Assembly (NCBI GenBank): GCA_026993285.1
Contig: JALWTZ010000387.1
Location: 1 to 12,145 of the forward strand
Source: Lysobacterales bacterium
GTDB lineage: Bacteria > Pseudomonadota > Gammaproteobacteria > Xanthomonadales > S139-57
DNA: 12,145 nucleotides
Reading direction: 5' to 3'
Part shown: piece by piece, positions 1 through 6,421 of the stretch
How the letters are laid out: each line of letters opens with the position of its first letter
Position numbering within the stretch: position 1 is the first letter of the stretch
Notes under the pieces: model-generated
Database searches by the model: none
What the model saw: the letters and a program-made list of their open reading frames with translations, nothing else
What the model was told of the DNA's origin: nothing
Position numbers and translations under genes: made by a program

Positions 1-256
1 CCTTGTCGGCCCCCAGTACCGGCTTGAGCGCCTCGGACAGTTGCAGGCACTCCTGCAGCAACTGGCCCTGGGCCTGGGTCGGCAGCTCGTACCATTCACT
101 GACCCGCCGGGTGTCCGGCACCAGCACAAACCACGGGTAGCGCATGTCGTCCATCAGCAATACCCAGGACAGGGACAAGTGCCCCAGCAGGTTGCAATCC
201 GCCAGCAATTGCGGATGGACATGTTCGGTCAATGCCTGATTTTGACGACCTTTCAT
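1..256 (-). CDS. HIT-family protein (histidine triad hydrolase/transferase-like), C-terminus cut by window edge
   Basis: Reading leftward from ATG at 256 gives 85 codons without a stop before the window edge. The protein begins MKGRQNQALTEHVHPQLLAD and continues through DDMRYPWFVLVPD, followed by an ELP-T-Q-Q-L helix. This is the N-terminal half of a small HIT-fold protein of the kind seen in proteobacteria, in which strand-forming W(F/V)xLVP precedes the helix. The HxHxH nucleotide-binding triad lies beyond the edge, so catalytic competence cannot be judged. Family members hydrolyse or transfer nucleotides from dinucleoside polyphosphates or AMP-conjugates; the substrate here is unknown. The start is supported by GAGGAG about eight bases upstream on the minus strand. 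The gene is in the same orientation as hicAB, 69 bases downstream of the hicB stop, and could be read through from it, but it has its own ribosome binding site. Confidence 0.8.
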   Translation of the reverse strand, partial: MKGRQNQALTEHVHPQLLADCNLLGHLSLSWVLLMDDMRYPWFVLVPDTRRVSEWYELPTQAQGQLLQECLQLSEALKPVLGADK

Positions 257-325
257 GACAGGCTCTCCTCTGTGCGGCCGGTGGGCGGGTAAATTCCCGA
301 ATACTCCTTGCGTCACACGGGACGG

Positions 326-538
326 TTATGCATACATCAACCTGCCACGAGGCTCGGGTATCGGACGATCAAGCGCCCTTGCGGTTTCTATCCACTCCTC
401 AATCACCTTTTGCGCGTTGGCGACTGCCTGCTCATAGCTCGGGCCATCCGCCATGCACCCGGGCAGCTCCGGAACTTCAACCACAAAGCACTGATCTTCC
501 TCGCTCCAGTAAATGACCAGTTCGTATTTAATCGACAT
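326..538 (-). CDS. hicB: HicB-family antitoxin (short, without DNA-binding domain)
   Basis: The 70-residue protein has the HicB partial RNase H-like fold: YELVIYWSEEDQCFVVEVPELPGC is a beta hairpin with the hallmark (V/E)xPELPGC turn near residues 20-28, followed by a GxSYEQAVANAQ helix that runs to about residue 55. HicB proteins bind and neutralise HicA mRNA interferases. This version stops after the core domain and has no helix-turn-helix or ribbon-helix-helix extension, so it could repress its operon only through a partner, if at all. The ATG at 538 overlaps the end of hicA by 11 bases, the usual toxin-first arrangement. GGGAG lies several bases upstream, so translation need not depend entirely on ribosomes arriving from hicA. 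This matters because the hicA frame carries an early amber codon. The family assignment is strong; activity is inferred. Confidence 0.88.
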   Translation of the reverse strand: MSIKYELVIYWSEEDQCFVVEVPELPGCMADGPSYEQAVANAQKVIEEWIETARALDRPIPEPRGRLMYA

Positions 539-788
539 CTCGCTCTCCCAGGTGATACTTCACCAGAATACTCCTGACCTGCTTGACCTGGTAGGGCTTG
601 GCCTTGTTGTACCTAGGCTGCAAGTTGATAATTCCGACCACACCTTCACAGGAAAATATGTGGTGGTCACCCTTGATGCGCTCATCAAAACCCAGCCGAA
701 CAAGCAGGGTACACAAGGCGGCAAACTCGATGTTGGAGTCCGCGCCACCTGCCAGAATCTTCTCCCGAAGCCTTGCCTATTTTCCCAA
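528..788 (-). pseudogene. hicA: HicA-family mRNA interferase toxin with in-frame amber at codon 4 (broken or alternatively started)
   Basis: From the TAG at 779-777 to the TAA at 530-528 runs an open frame of 82 residues with the HicA double-stranded-RNA-binding-like fold: helix REKILAGGADSNIEF, LVRLGFDERIKGDHHIF containing the catalytic histidine region (GDHHIF), strand GVVGIINLQP, and C-terminal helix KAKPYQVKQVRSILVKYHLG. HicA toxins cleave mRNA. Relatives I recall start M-x-K followed by KLxxxIL. Here TTG at 788 gives M-G-K, then TAG, then ARLREKIL, as if a CAG or similar codon became amber. The only standard start after the amber is TTG at 716, leaving 62 residues without helix 1 and with no clear ribosome binding site. 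It may therefore be a nonsense-inactivated toxin, be started at a rare codon (ATT near 764), or reflect a sequencing error. If it is expressed, the coding part is 528-776 or 528-716. Confidence 0.72.
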
Positions 789-818
789 GATCAATCCACT
801 CCCTTGGCTACATACGGC

Positions 819-827
819 GTATTACCA
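819..827 (-). promoter_or_regulatory. Candidate extended -10 for hicAB
   Basis: On the minus strand this reads TGGTAATAC, an extended -10 (TGn plus TAATAC) about 30 bases before the TTG proposed as the hicA start. No convincing -35 hexamer is visible. The 789-900 spacer holds nothing else that I recognise. Confidence 0.3.
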
Positions 828-900
828 GCCTACCGCGTTATTGATAGCACAGAATGCACGGGGCCGGTAGAACCTCTCCCCATGCGGATGAAGGGATATT

Positions 901-1836
901 TCAGGATGCCGTGAGGACTTGCCGGATGCGTTGGTGGAAGCGGGCCGTATCCACGGTCATGACCAGCTGGTGCCGTGGCAGTTCGGGGTGGTCCTGGCGC
1001 CAGTCTACCACCGACTGGCCCCGGCTGAGTTCCCCGCTCAACTCCAAGCGCACACCCCGCTCCAGCTGTTCTGTGACCAGCGCCGGCTCCAGCGCCACCG
1101 CCATGGCCAGCGGGTCGGCGGCGTAGAAATCCACCGCCCGGCGCTGTTTCAGCCACTGGCGCACATGGCCGGAGATACGCCGGTAGAACACGGCCCGTTC
1201 GCTGTCACCGGCCAGCCAGGCTTCCATTTCCGCCATGGGCAGGCTGTTGCGCGTCACCAACTCCCAGTCCACGATCTGCGCGCCGGGCCAGTGATCCAGC
1301 ACGAAACGGGCCGCCTCGGGGTCGGCAAAAAAGTTGAATTCCGCGGCAGAGCGCGGGGTGTTGCCATGGGCCGTGAAGGCACCGCCCATGATGACGAAGC
1401 GTGAAATCAGTCGCGGCAATGCCGGCTCCAGGTGCAGGGCCAGGGCGATGTTGCTCAAGGGCCCCAGCGCCAGCAGGGTGTGTTCACCGGGCCGGGCCCG
1501 GGCCATGCGCACCAGCGCCTGGGCCGCGTGTTCCTTTTCCGGCTGCGTGGAGGGTTCCGGCAACTGGCAATCCCCGAAACCATCGCGGCCATGCACATAG
1601 GCCGCGTCTTCACCCGGCAGCACCAGCGGATGGGCGCAGCCCGGGTAAACCGGGCATTCCAGCCGCAGCAGCTCCTTGAGCCGCAGCGCGTTGCGGGTCA
1701 CCGCCTCCAGGCCCACATTGCCACCCACGGTGAACAGGGCGGCCAGTTCACAGACGGGTTCACGGGCTGCCATCATGATGGCCAGCGCGTCATCCACCCC
1801 CGGATCCGTATCCACCAACAGACGCATCATGCCCAT
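901..1836 (-). CDS. Nucleoside hydrolase (IUNH family), catalytic His position replaced by Ala
   Basis: The 311-residue protein has the family signature DTDPGVDDA at 9-17, which coordinates calcium, then GGN at 38-40, GPLSNIA near 125-131, FVIMGGA at 147-153, and AEFNFFADPEAA with E166 and N168, which bind ribose. Its C-terminal metal Asp is D241 in AADPLAMAVAL. The family cleaves the N-glycosidic bond of nucleosides for base and ribose salvage in the cytoplasm. In the classical inosine-uridine enzymes the residue before that Asp is a catalytic histidine (HD); here it is A240, so leaving-group activation must differ, and the substrate cannot be predicted. The start is ambiguous: ATG at 1836, 1830 or 1827. 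AGGATGGG lies just before the later two, which would trim two or three residues. The gene is divergent from the small ORF at 1909 across an AT-rich spacer. Its length is normal for the family. Confidence 0.92.
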   Translation of the reverse strand: MGMMRLLVDTDPGVDDALAIMMAAREPVCELAALFTVGGNVGLEAVTRNALRLKELLRLECPVYPGCAHPLVLPGEDAAYVHGRDGFGDCQLPEPSTQPEKEHAAQALVRMARARPGEHTLLALGPLSNIALALHLEPALPRLISRFVIMGGAFTAHGNTPRSAAEFNFFADPEAARFVLDHWPGAQIVDWELVTRNSLPMAEMEAWLAGDSERAVFYRRISGHVRQWLKQRRAVDFYAADPLAMAVALEPALVTEQLERGVRLELSGELSRGQSVVDWRQDHPELPRHQLVMTVDTARFHQRIRQVLTAS

Positions 1837-1845
1837 CCTATTTCT

Positions 1846-1873
1846 TTGAAAATCATACTGTTCATGGTATATT
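1846..1873 (+). promoter_or_regulatory. Candidate sigma70-type promoter for the small ORF
   Basis: TTGAAA at 1846-1851 and TATATT at 1868-1873 are separated by 16 bases, in an AT-rich stretch between divergent genes. The leader to the ATG at 1909 would be about 30 bases. The octamer GGTATATT overlaps the -10 and recurs at 1891-1898, which could be an operator half-site pair. The minus strand holds TATGAT-like sequence that may serve the nucleoside hydrolase. Confidence 0.4.
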
Positions 1874-1908
1874 CTTAATTCAAGTTCTTAGGTATATTTC
1901 ATAACCCA

Positions 1909-2088
1909 ATGATTATGAAAGAAAATAACACACATGAACCTGTGTTGACAGCGGGTATCGAAGTGACTTACCTCACGGAGGAGGAAGCACGCTCGCTGGC
2001 CGGCCAACTGTCTGAAATCGAGGACAGCTGGTTTCTCAGCGGCTACCAACACCCGGACAGCGCCCTGTTGCGGGAATTACAAACATAA
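1909..2088 (+). CDS. Small acidic protein of unknown function (59 aa)
   Basis: ATG at 1909 (or the in-frame ATG at 1915) opens a frame of 59 codons ending in TAA at 2086-2088. I do not recognise the product. It begins MIMKENNTHEP and contains a likely amphipathic helix, LTEEEARSLAGQLSEIEDSW, followed by FLSGYQHPDSALLRELQT. It is acidic, with roughly eleven Asp/Glu against three Lys/Arg, and has no membrane segment. From codon 11 on, the third codon positions are mostly G or C, as in neighbouring genes, which supports real coding; the first ten codons are AT-rich. No good ribosome binding site precedes either ATG, so initiation may be weak or leader-dependent. A possible promoter lies at 1846-1873, and a hairpin follows at 2105-2132. 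It could alternatively be a fortuitous frame in a regulatory spacer. Confidence 0.5.
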   Translation: MIMKENNTHEPVLTAGIEVTYLTEEEARSLAGQLSEIEDSWFLSGYQHPDSALLRELQT

Positions 2089-2104
2089 TCCACAACAACC
2101 ATTG

Positions 2105-2132
2105 ACTCGCCTGACAGGAGGTCTGGGCGAGT
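2105..2132. terminator. Hairpin between convergent genes, possible bidirectional terminator
   Basis: ACTCGCC at 2105-2111 pairs perfectly with GGCGAGT at 2126-2132, and an inner CAG/CTG can pair after a small bulge. The hairpin sits between the stop of the small plus-strand ORF (2088) and the stop of the minus-strand exported-protein gene (2164). Neither side has a long T run. The minus-strand side (CAATGGTTGTTG) is the more T-rich, so a terminator for the operon at 2164-4911 is the likelier role. Confidence 0.45.
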
Positions 2133-2163
2133 ATCCCTTCTCTCCCACCGGGTGCATGGCATA

Positions 2164-3798
2164 TTATTCAAAACTGTCCGCAAACACCGTCCCGCCTGCC
2201 GCACCTTCGAAATCCTCCCGAAACACGGCCCCTTCGTTGCAACCGGTAACACGGAAGGAAAAAATACGGGTACTCCAGTTAGACGCAGGGTTGTATTCAC
2301 CCGTACCCCAATACAAACAGCCATCCTGCGGATCCACCACCAGACTGTTGTAGTCCCCGTAACGGAAGCTGCCATTGGCCGCCTGCCCGTTCACCAGACT
2401 TTGCTCCGCGCCCAATACCCCGGCGGCATCGCCCGGCGCCCGCGCCATGACCGCCAACCCCGGATACACACCGCTGTTGTCCACCCGGTTGTAGATCAGC
2501 GCAAGATGGCCGGATTCATCCATGGCCACACTGCCCATCCAGCGGTGGATGCCATCGGCCAGATCATTGACCCCTTCCTGCGCCAGGGCCCAGCCGCTTC
2601 CATCCGGCCGCAACACAAACCAGCGCGTGGCGGCCCGGTCACTGCCATCGGCATCGGTAACGAAGGCGCCGACAATACGGGCATTGCCATCCGCCAGCTT
2701 GCGCCAGCTCACCGGCCACATCACCACTTCCCGTAACGGGTCCAGCCGCGTGCTACTGCCCGGCTGGGGCAGACACTGGAAAGTAGTCAGGCCACAAAGG
2801 TCGGAATCAAACTCGCTCACGGCCAGCCGTACCGGCCCTTGCAACACGGAGTTGCCCGCCGTGTTCCAGTCCATGCTCAGTGACCACAGTTCCAGATAAT
2901 CCGCCGTGGGCTCCGGGTTGCTTTCGTGCGCCTCGTCATCCACATGGCGCAGGAACAGGGCCGGGCCGGCAGGCTGGGCAAAGCCGGTCTGATTCACCCC
3001 CTGCAAGGCGTTGAAGGCAAAGCCGGCCAGCGGTGGCACACCGGTGAACACCTGCGGGGTCACCGGCTGGCCGGCCAGAATAGCCGCGCGGTTGAAGGCA
3101 TAGATATAGGGGCCACCTTCATTGGTGGTGAGGTAGTACCCATCGCCCCACTGGGTGAACTTCGGGTAGTCGGGAAAACCGCCATCTTGCGAAACAAATT
3201 CATAGACCTGCCAGACGGTGCTGGTCAGGTCATCCGTAGCCGATACATACAGGCACCAGCTGGACGGGGTGAACTCACTGAGCAGCCAGCGGTGCGCCAG
3301 CCGGTCATAATGGGCGATGGGGTCACCGTAACCGTTTGTGGCGCAGTTGCTGCCGGAACCGGTGGCCAGTGAACCCAGGACAAAGCGCATCACCGGCCCC
3401 TGCTCGGGCTGGTTGCGGTCCAGCACCCGCACGGTGGAGCCACTGTAATCGTTGAGCATCTGCACCACCTGGCGCGTGCCCGCGGCCAGTACCGGGTCGG
3501 GCGGATTAACACCACTGAAGCCCTCGCCATCGGCGTTGAACAGCGTTTGCACGCTGGCACCTCCCTGGCCGGCGCGCAGGGGCAGGGCCTGGCCCATGCC
3601 TGCCGTACCGATACGCTTGTCACCACCGGGGCGGCTCTGCCGGGGCACTTCCCGCACAGGCATGCCCGGCTGCCAGTCCGTGGGGGCCTGCAGGCGTTGC
3701 GGCTGCAGCGTCAGCGGGGTCACGGTGGGCAGGGTACGCCCATGCAGCTCCACCGCCTGCACGGCCGGCAACAGCAACAGCGCCAGCAGCCACCTCAT
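2164..3798 (-). CDS. Exported beta-propeller-like protein with duplicated C-terminal FE tail
   Basis: The 544-residue protein starts with a signal peptide (MRWLLALLLLPAVQA, cleavage probably after VQA at 15). The body is rich in Gly, Asp and aromatic turns such as GVNPPDPVLA, FPDYPKFTQWGDGYY, IHRWMGSVAMDESG and RYGDYNSLVVDPQDGCLYW. The last two match a pattern I recall from large uncharacterised secreted proteins with propeller-like repeats (RWGDYSAMSVDP...C..W..EY). Six cysteines, several spaced as if paired, suggest disulfides outside the cytoplasm. The C-terminus carries VFREDFE and then VFADSFE, two copies of a FxDxFE-like tail seen at the ends of gammaproteobacterial exported proteins. 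The function is unknown; no catalytic motif is evident. The ATG overlaps the stop of the upstream gene by four bases (ATGA), so translation is probably coupled. It is the last gene of a three-gene operon, with a hairpin after it at 2105-2132. Confidence 0.8.
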   Translation of the reverse strand: MRWLLALLLLPAVQAVELHGRTLPTVTPLTLQPQRLQAPTDWQPGMPVREVPRQSRPGGDKRIGTAGMGQALPLRAGQGGASVQTLFNADGEGFSGVNPPDPVLAAGTRQVVQMLNDYSGSTVRVLDRNQPEQGPVMRFVLGSLATGSGSNCATNGYGDPIAHYDRLAHRWLLSEFTPSSWCLYVSATDDLTSTVWQVYEFVSQDGGFPDYPKFTQWGDGYYLTTNEGGPYIYAFNRAAILAGQPVTPQVFTGVPPLAGFAFNALQGVNQTGFAQPAGPALFLRHVDDEAHESNPEPTADYLELWSLSMDWNTAGNSVLQGPVRLAVSEFDSDLCGLTTFQCLPQPGSSTRLDPLREVVMWPVSWRKLADGNARIVGAFVTDADGSDRAATRWFVLRPDGSGWALAQEGVNDLADGIHRWMGSVAMDESGHLALIYNRVDNSGVYPGLAVMARAPGDAAGVLGAEQSLVNGQAANGSFRYGDYNSLVVDPQDGCLYWGTGEYNPASNWSTRIFSFRVTGCNEGAVFREDFEGAAGGTVFADSFE

Positions 3799-4577
3799 GG
3801 CGGCGGCTCCAGCAGCGCACGGTAGACCAGCAGTACATCACCACTGTCCGACTGCAGTTGATACAGGTGACGGCTGCGACCGCGCTGCACCACGCGGTAG
3901 CGGCCCTGTTGCTTTACCGCCAGCAGATCCGGTAGATCCACCAGCACATCTCCCCCGGTCAGTGTTTCGATACGGATATCCTCCAGTTGATTGAACACCA
4001 GCTTCACCGTGCCCGATGAGCTGGCCAGTTTCTGCTGGCTGGGGCGGGCCCCGTCCAGCAGGCTGTATAGCACCACATCCCCGTGCGCCGACCAGGCATC
4101 CACATCGCCGCGGGCACGCAATTGCAGCTTACTGGATTGGGAACGGATTTTCAGGCTATTGTCCAGCGGTTTTTTCATCCATAGCTGGCCGCTTTCCAGC
4201 CAAAGTTCCAGCGCTGGGCCGGGTGGCAGCCAGAGCACCACATCCACGCGCCGATCCTCGGCTGGGCCGGTCAGGCCATCCTGCCAGTGCAAGATCCATT
4301 GCAGATTGCCCTGTTGCATCCGGGCCTCGAGCCGAGGCGTGCCGGCATCACTGCCGTGGGCCTGGGCGACGGCGTGGATTTCCACCAGGCCGTTTTCCGA
4401 GCGGCGCAGGCGCACATCTCCCCAGGGATTGCGCAGTGACACGGCGGCAAGCCCCGCTGCCGGTTGCTGGTCATGCAGGCGGTCCATGCGCCACTCCGGC
4501 CCTTCGGTGGACCGCACCGTTTGCGCCATGGCCACCTGGGCCAGCAAAAACAGCAAGCCTCCCCATCTAGCGAACAT
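3795..4577 (-). CDS. Exported DUF4097-like beta-solenoid/adhesin-type protein
   Basis: From ATG at 4577 the protein has 260 residues and a signal peptide (MFARWGGLLFLLAQVAMA before QTV). The mature part is made of short alternating strands: AVSLRNPWGDVRLRR, VEIHAVAQ, RVDVVLWLPPGPALELW, GQLWMKKP, LKIRSQSSKLQLRARGDVDAWSAHGDVVLY, and SGTVKLVF..IRIETLTGGDVLVDL. This resembles the repeated G-D-V / S-G-x-V rungs of DUF4097-type putative adhesins, in which no enzyme active site is known. It probably acts in the periplasm or on the cell surface. A longer frame begins at TTG 4589, but ATG at 4577 gives the cleaner signal peptide. No separate ribosome binding site is seen; the start overlaps the end of the upstream glutaredoxin-like gene by 11 bases, so translational coupling is likely. 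The stop overlaps the next gene's ATG. The fold assignment is from pattern only. Confidence 0.72.
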   Translation of the reverse strand: MFARWGGLLFLLAQVAMAQTVRSTEGPEWRMDRLHDQQPAAGLAAVSLRNPWGDVRLRRSENGLVEIHAVAQAHGSDAGTPRLEARMQQGNLQWILHWQDGLTGPAEDRRVDVVLWLPPGPALELWLESGQLWMKKPLDNSLKIRSQSSKLQLRARGDVDAWSAHGDVVLYSLLDGARPSQQKLASSSGTVKLVFNQLEDIRIETLTGGDVLVDLPDLLAVKQQGRYRVVQRGRSRHLYQLQSDSGDVLLVYRALLEPPP

Positions 4578-4911
4578 GGGCACGGACAAAATTCAGCAGG
4601 GTGGTCGGGTCCACGGCCGCTTCCAGCACATCCCCGTTGGGTGCCTGCAGCACCGGCACTTTTTCGTCCCAGGCCTGGTGCCATTCCAGGTGCTCATCCA
4701 CATCCCGCACCTCCAGCACCAGAGCGGGAAAACGCTGGCGAAAAACCTGCTCGGCCTGTTCACACAAATGGCAACCCTCGCGGCTGTAGAGATAGAACGG
4801 GGCGCTGCCCCTTTTCTGCTGCCGGACCAAGGGCATGAAGGCATTGATCAGCACCGCGAGCACTACAAAGGCACCCAGTGCCAGCCATTGATCAGTCGTC
4901 CAGCCGGACAT
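4567..4911 (-). CDS. Membrane-anchored glutaredoxin-like (DUF836-type) thiol protein
   Basis: The 114-residue protein has one N-terminal membrane segment (about residues 9-28, LALGAFVVLAVLINAFMPLV) and then a thioredoxin-fold domain: strand FYLYSREGCHLCEQAEQVF with the redox pair C47-H-L-C50, strand LVLEVRDVDEH, and the cis-proline turn VPVLQ (P86). DUF836/glutaredoxin-like proteins exchange thiols and disulfides; the exact partner is unknown. Positive residues RQQKR immediately follow the membrane segment while the N-terminal side has none, so the positive-inside rule places the redox domain in the cytoplasm, although its operon partners are exported. ATG at 4911 has AGGAGG six bases upstream. 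A TATGCT that could be a -10 lies at 4946-4941 on the minus strand. It is the first gene of the operon ending at 2164 and is divergent from ndh. Confidence 0.82.
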   Translation of the reverse strand: MSGWTTDQWLALGAFVVLAVLINAFMPLVRQQKRGSAPFYLYSREGCHLCEQAEQVFRQRFPALVLEVRDVDEHLEWHQAWDEKVPVLQAPNGDVLEAAVDPTTLLNFVRAHVR

Positions 4912-4988
4912 ACGGCCCTCCTGTTGTCTTGCCTGTGGCTAGCATACCCTGTGCCCACCGCTCGTGCACACCTCTCCTGTACGGGTCA

Positions 4989-5016
4989 TTGTGCTGTCAT
5001 CCCGGCCTGCTAACAT
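4989..5016 (+). promoter_or_regulatory. Candidate sigma70-type promoter for ndh
   Basis: TTGTGC at 4989-4994 and TAACAT at 5011-5016 are 16 bases apart, giving a leader of about 20 bases to the ndh ATG. The 4912-5043 spacer also holds the start signals of the divergent glutaredoxin-like gene. I see no clear FNR or ArcA site in it. Confidence 0.4.
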
Positions 5017-5043
5017 GAGGGCAGACATTACAAGGGGCTGGCC

Positions 5044-6357
5044 ATGAACCCACAGGAATTGCCACATATCATTGTTGTCGGCGGTGGTGCCGGCGGGCTG
5101 GAACTGGTAACCCGGCTGGGACGCAAGCTGGGCAAACGCAACAAGGCGCGCATCACCCTGGTGGATTGCGATACCACCCACATCTGGAAACCCCTGCTGC
5201 ATGAAGTGGCTGCAGGCACTTTCGACTCCTACGAAAACCAGATCGAGTTCATGGCCCAAGGGGCCAAGAAGCATTTCCGCTTTCGCCTGGGGCGGCTGGA
5301 AGGTATCGACCGGGAAAAGCGCATCATCCATGTGGCGCCCACTTTCAACGAGGAAGGCGAGCAGGTCATCCCGCCGCGCACTTTCCAGTACGACCTGCTG
5401 GTCATCGCCGTGGGCAGCGTCAGCAATGACTTCGGTATCGAGGGGGTGAAAGAGCACTGCATGATGCTGGATTCCACCAGCCAGGCCGAACGCTTCCAGA
5501 AACGCCTGTTGCAGCGCTTTCTCAAGGTGCATACCCAGGGCCATCCGCCCGAGCCGGGGCAGCTGGACATCGCCATCTGCGGCGCCGGTGCCACCGGGGT
5601 GGAACTGGCCGCGCAACTGCACAAGGTGCGCAACCTGCTGAAAACCTACGGCCTGGACCAGATCAACCCCGATGACATTCACATCACCATCGTGGAAGGG
5701 GCCGAGCGCATCCTCCCCGGCCTGCCACCGCGCCTGTCCCAGGCCGCCCACCAGCAGTTGCAGAAACTGGGCATTCGCATTCTCACCGGCGAGCGGGTGG
5801 TCAAGGCCACCAAAGAGGCCATTCATACCGAATCGGGCAAGGTGCTGCCGGCGGGGATCAAGGTCTGGGCCGCCGGCATCAAGGCCCCGGATTTCCTCTC
5901 GCAACTGGACGGGCTGGAAACCAACCGCATCCACCAGCTGGTGGTGGAACCCACCCTGCAAACCACCCGCGACGAGCATATTTTCGCCCTGGGCGACTGC
6001 GCCCAATGCCCCTGGCCCGGGCAAGAGCGGCCGGTACCACCCCGCGCCCAGGCCGCGCACCAACAGGCCAGCCTGCTCTACCGCAACCTGGTACGCAAGC
6101 TGCGCGGCCAGCCCCTGCTGCCCTTCCGCTACCGCGACTATGGTTCGCTGGTTTCCCTGGGCAAGTACAGCACCGTGGGCAACCTGATGAGCAATCTCAC
6201 CGGCTCGGTAATGATCGAAGGCTACTTCGCCCGGCTGATGTACCTGAGCCTGTATAAAATGCACCAGGTTGCATTATTCGGCTTTTTTCCAACCCTGCTC
6301 ATCAGCATGAGTCACTTTTTCAAGGCGACTATCAACCCGGAGATGAAGTTGCACTAG
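5044..6357 (+). CDS. ndh: Type II NADH:quinone oxidoreductase (NDH-2)
   Basis: The 437-residue protein aligns with E. coli Ndh over its whole length as I recall it. It has the FAD-binding GGGAGG at 13-18, WKPLLHEVA at 49-56, the NADH-binding GAGATGVEL at 180-188, VWAAGIKAPDFL near 274-285, and LETNRIHQLVVEPTLQTTRD at 291-310. The second FAD motif ALGDCA is at 315-320, followed by PPRAQAAHQ at 332-340 and the GSLVSLGKYSTVG stretch. The C-terminal segment IEGYFARLMYLSLYKMHQ through LFGFFPTLLIS is the amphipathic membrane-attachment region, and even the terminal KLH is shared. It transfers electrons from NADH to quinone at the cytoplasmic membrane face without pumping protons. AAGGGG precedes the ATG by about eight bases. 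The gene stands alone on its strand; fitAB follows with a separate promoter-like region. Confidence 0.97.
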   Translation: MNPQELPHIIVVGGGAGGLELVTRLGRKLGKRNKARITLVDCDTTHIWKPLLHEVAAGTFDSYENQIEFMAQGAKKHFRFRLGRLEGIDREKRIIHVAPTFNEEGEQVIPPRTFQYDLLVIAVGSVSNDFGIEGVKEHCMMLDSTSQAERFQKRLLQRFLKVHTQGHPPEPGQLDIAICGAGATGVELAAQLHKVRNLLKTYGLDQINPDDIHITIVEGAERILPGLPPRLSQAAHQQLQKLGIRILTGERVVKATKEAIHTESGKVLPAGIKVWAAGIKAPDFLSQLDGLETNRIHQLVVEPTLQTTRDEHIFALGDCAQCPWPGQERPVPPRAQAAHQQASLLYRNLVRKLRGQPLLPFRYRDYGSLVSLGKYSTVGNLMSNLTGSVMIEGYFARLMYLSLYKMHQVALFGFFPTLLISMSHFFKATINPEMKLH

Positions 6358-6377
6358 CCTGCATCCGTGCTTGCAGC

Positions 6378-6392
6378 ATGGTAAAATGCCAT
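6378..6392. promoter_or_regulatory. Imperfect palindrome overlapping a -10-like element upstream of fitAB, possible FitAB operator
   Basis: ATGGTAAAATGCCAT has arms ATGG and CCAT plus one inner A-T pair, around a TAAAAT (6382-6387) that could be the -10 of fitAB. FitA-type antitoxins repress their own promoters through palindromes, so an operator here is plausible. No good -35 is visible. Confidence 0.33.
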
Positions 6393-6421
6393 CAATGCCT
6401 GCATTCCCGGAGGTTGCCATC

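Noticed and set aside
289..300. Apparent palindrome GGGTAAATTCCC between hicB and the HIT gene
   Set aside because: Only the outer GGG/CCC and one inner pair match; it is too weak to call an operator or terminator.
1976..1986. Strong Shine-Dalgarno-like GGAGGAGG inside the small ORF
   Set aside because: No ATG, GTG or TTG follows at a usable distance; it simply encodes the Glu run of the small protein.
4577..4589. TTG start at 4589 for the DUF4097-like gene
   Set aside because: It adds four residues before the ATG without a ribosome binding site and enlarges the overlap with the upstream gene; ATG at 4577 gives a cleaner signal peptide.
4939..6264. Open frame of 441 codons on the minus strand opposite ndh
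   Set aside because: It is the mirror of a GC-rich, unambiguous ndh; its product is low-complexity in Gly, Gln and His with no family pattern and no start signal.
6358..6380. Possible ndh terminator hairpin (CTGC...GCAG)
   Set aside because: The stem is only four pairs and no T run follows, so it is not supportable as a terminator.
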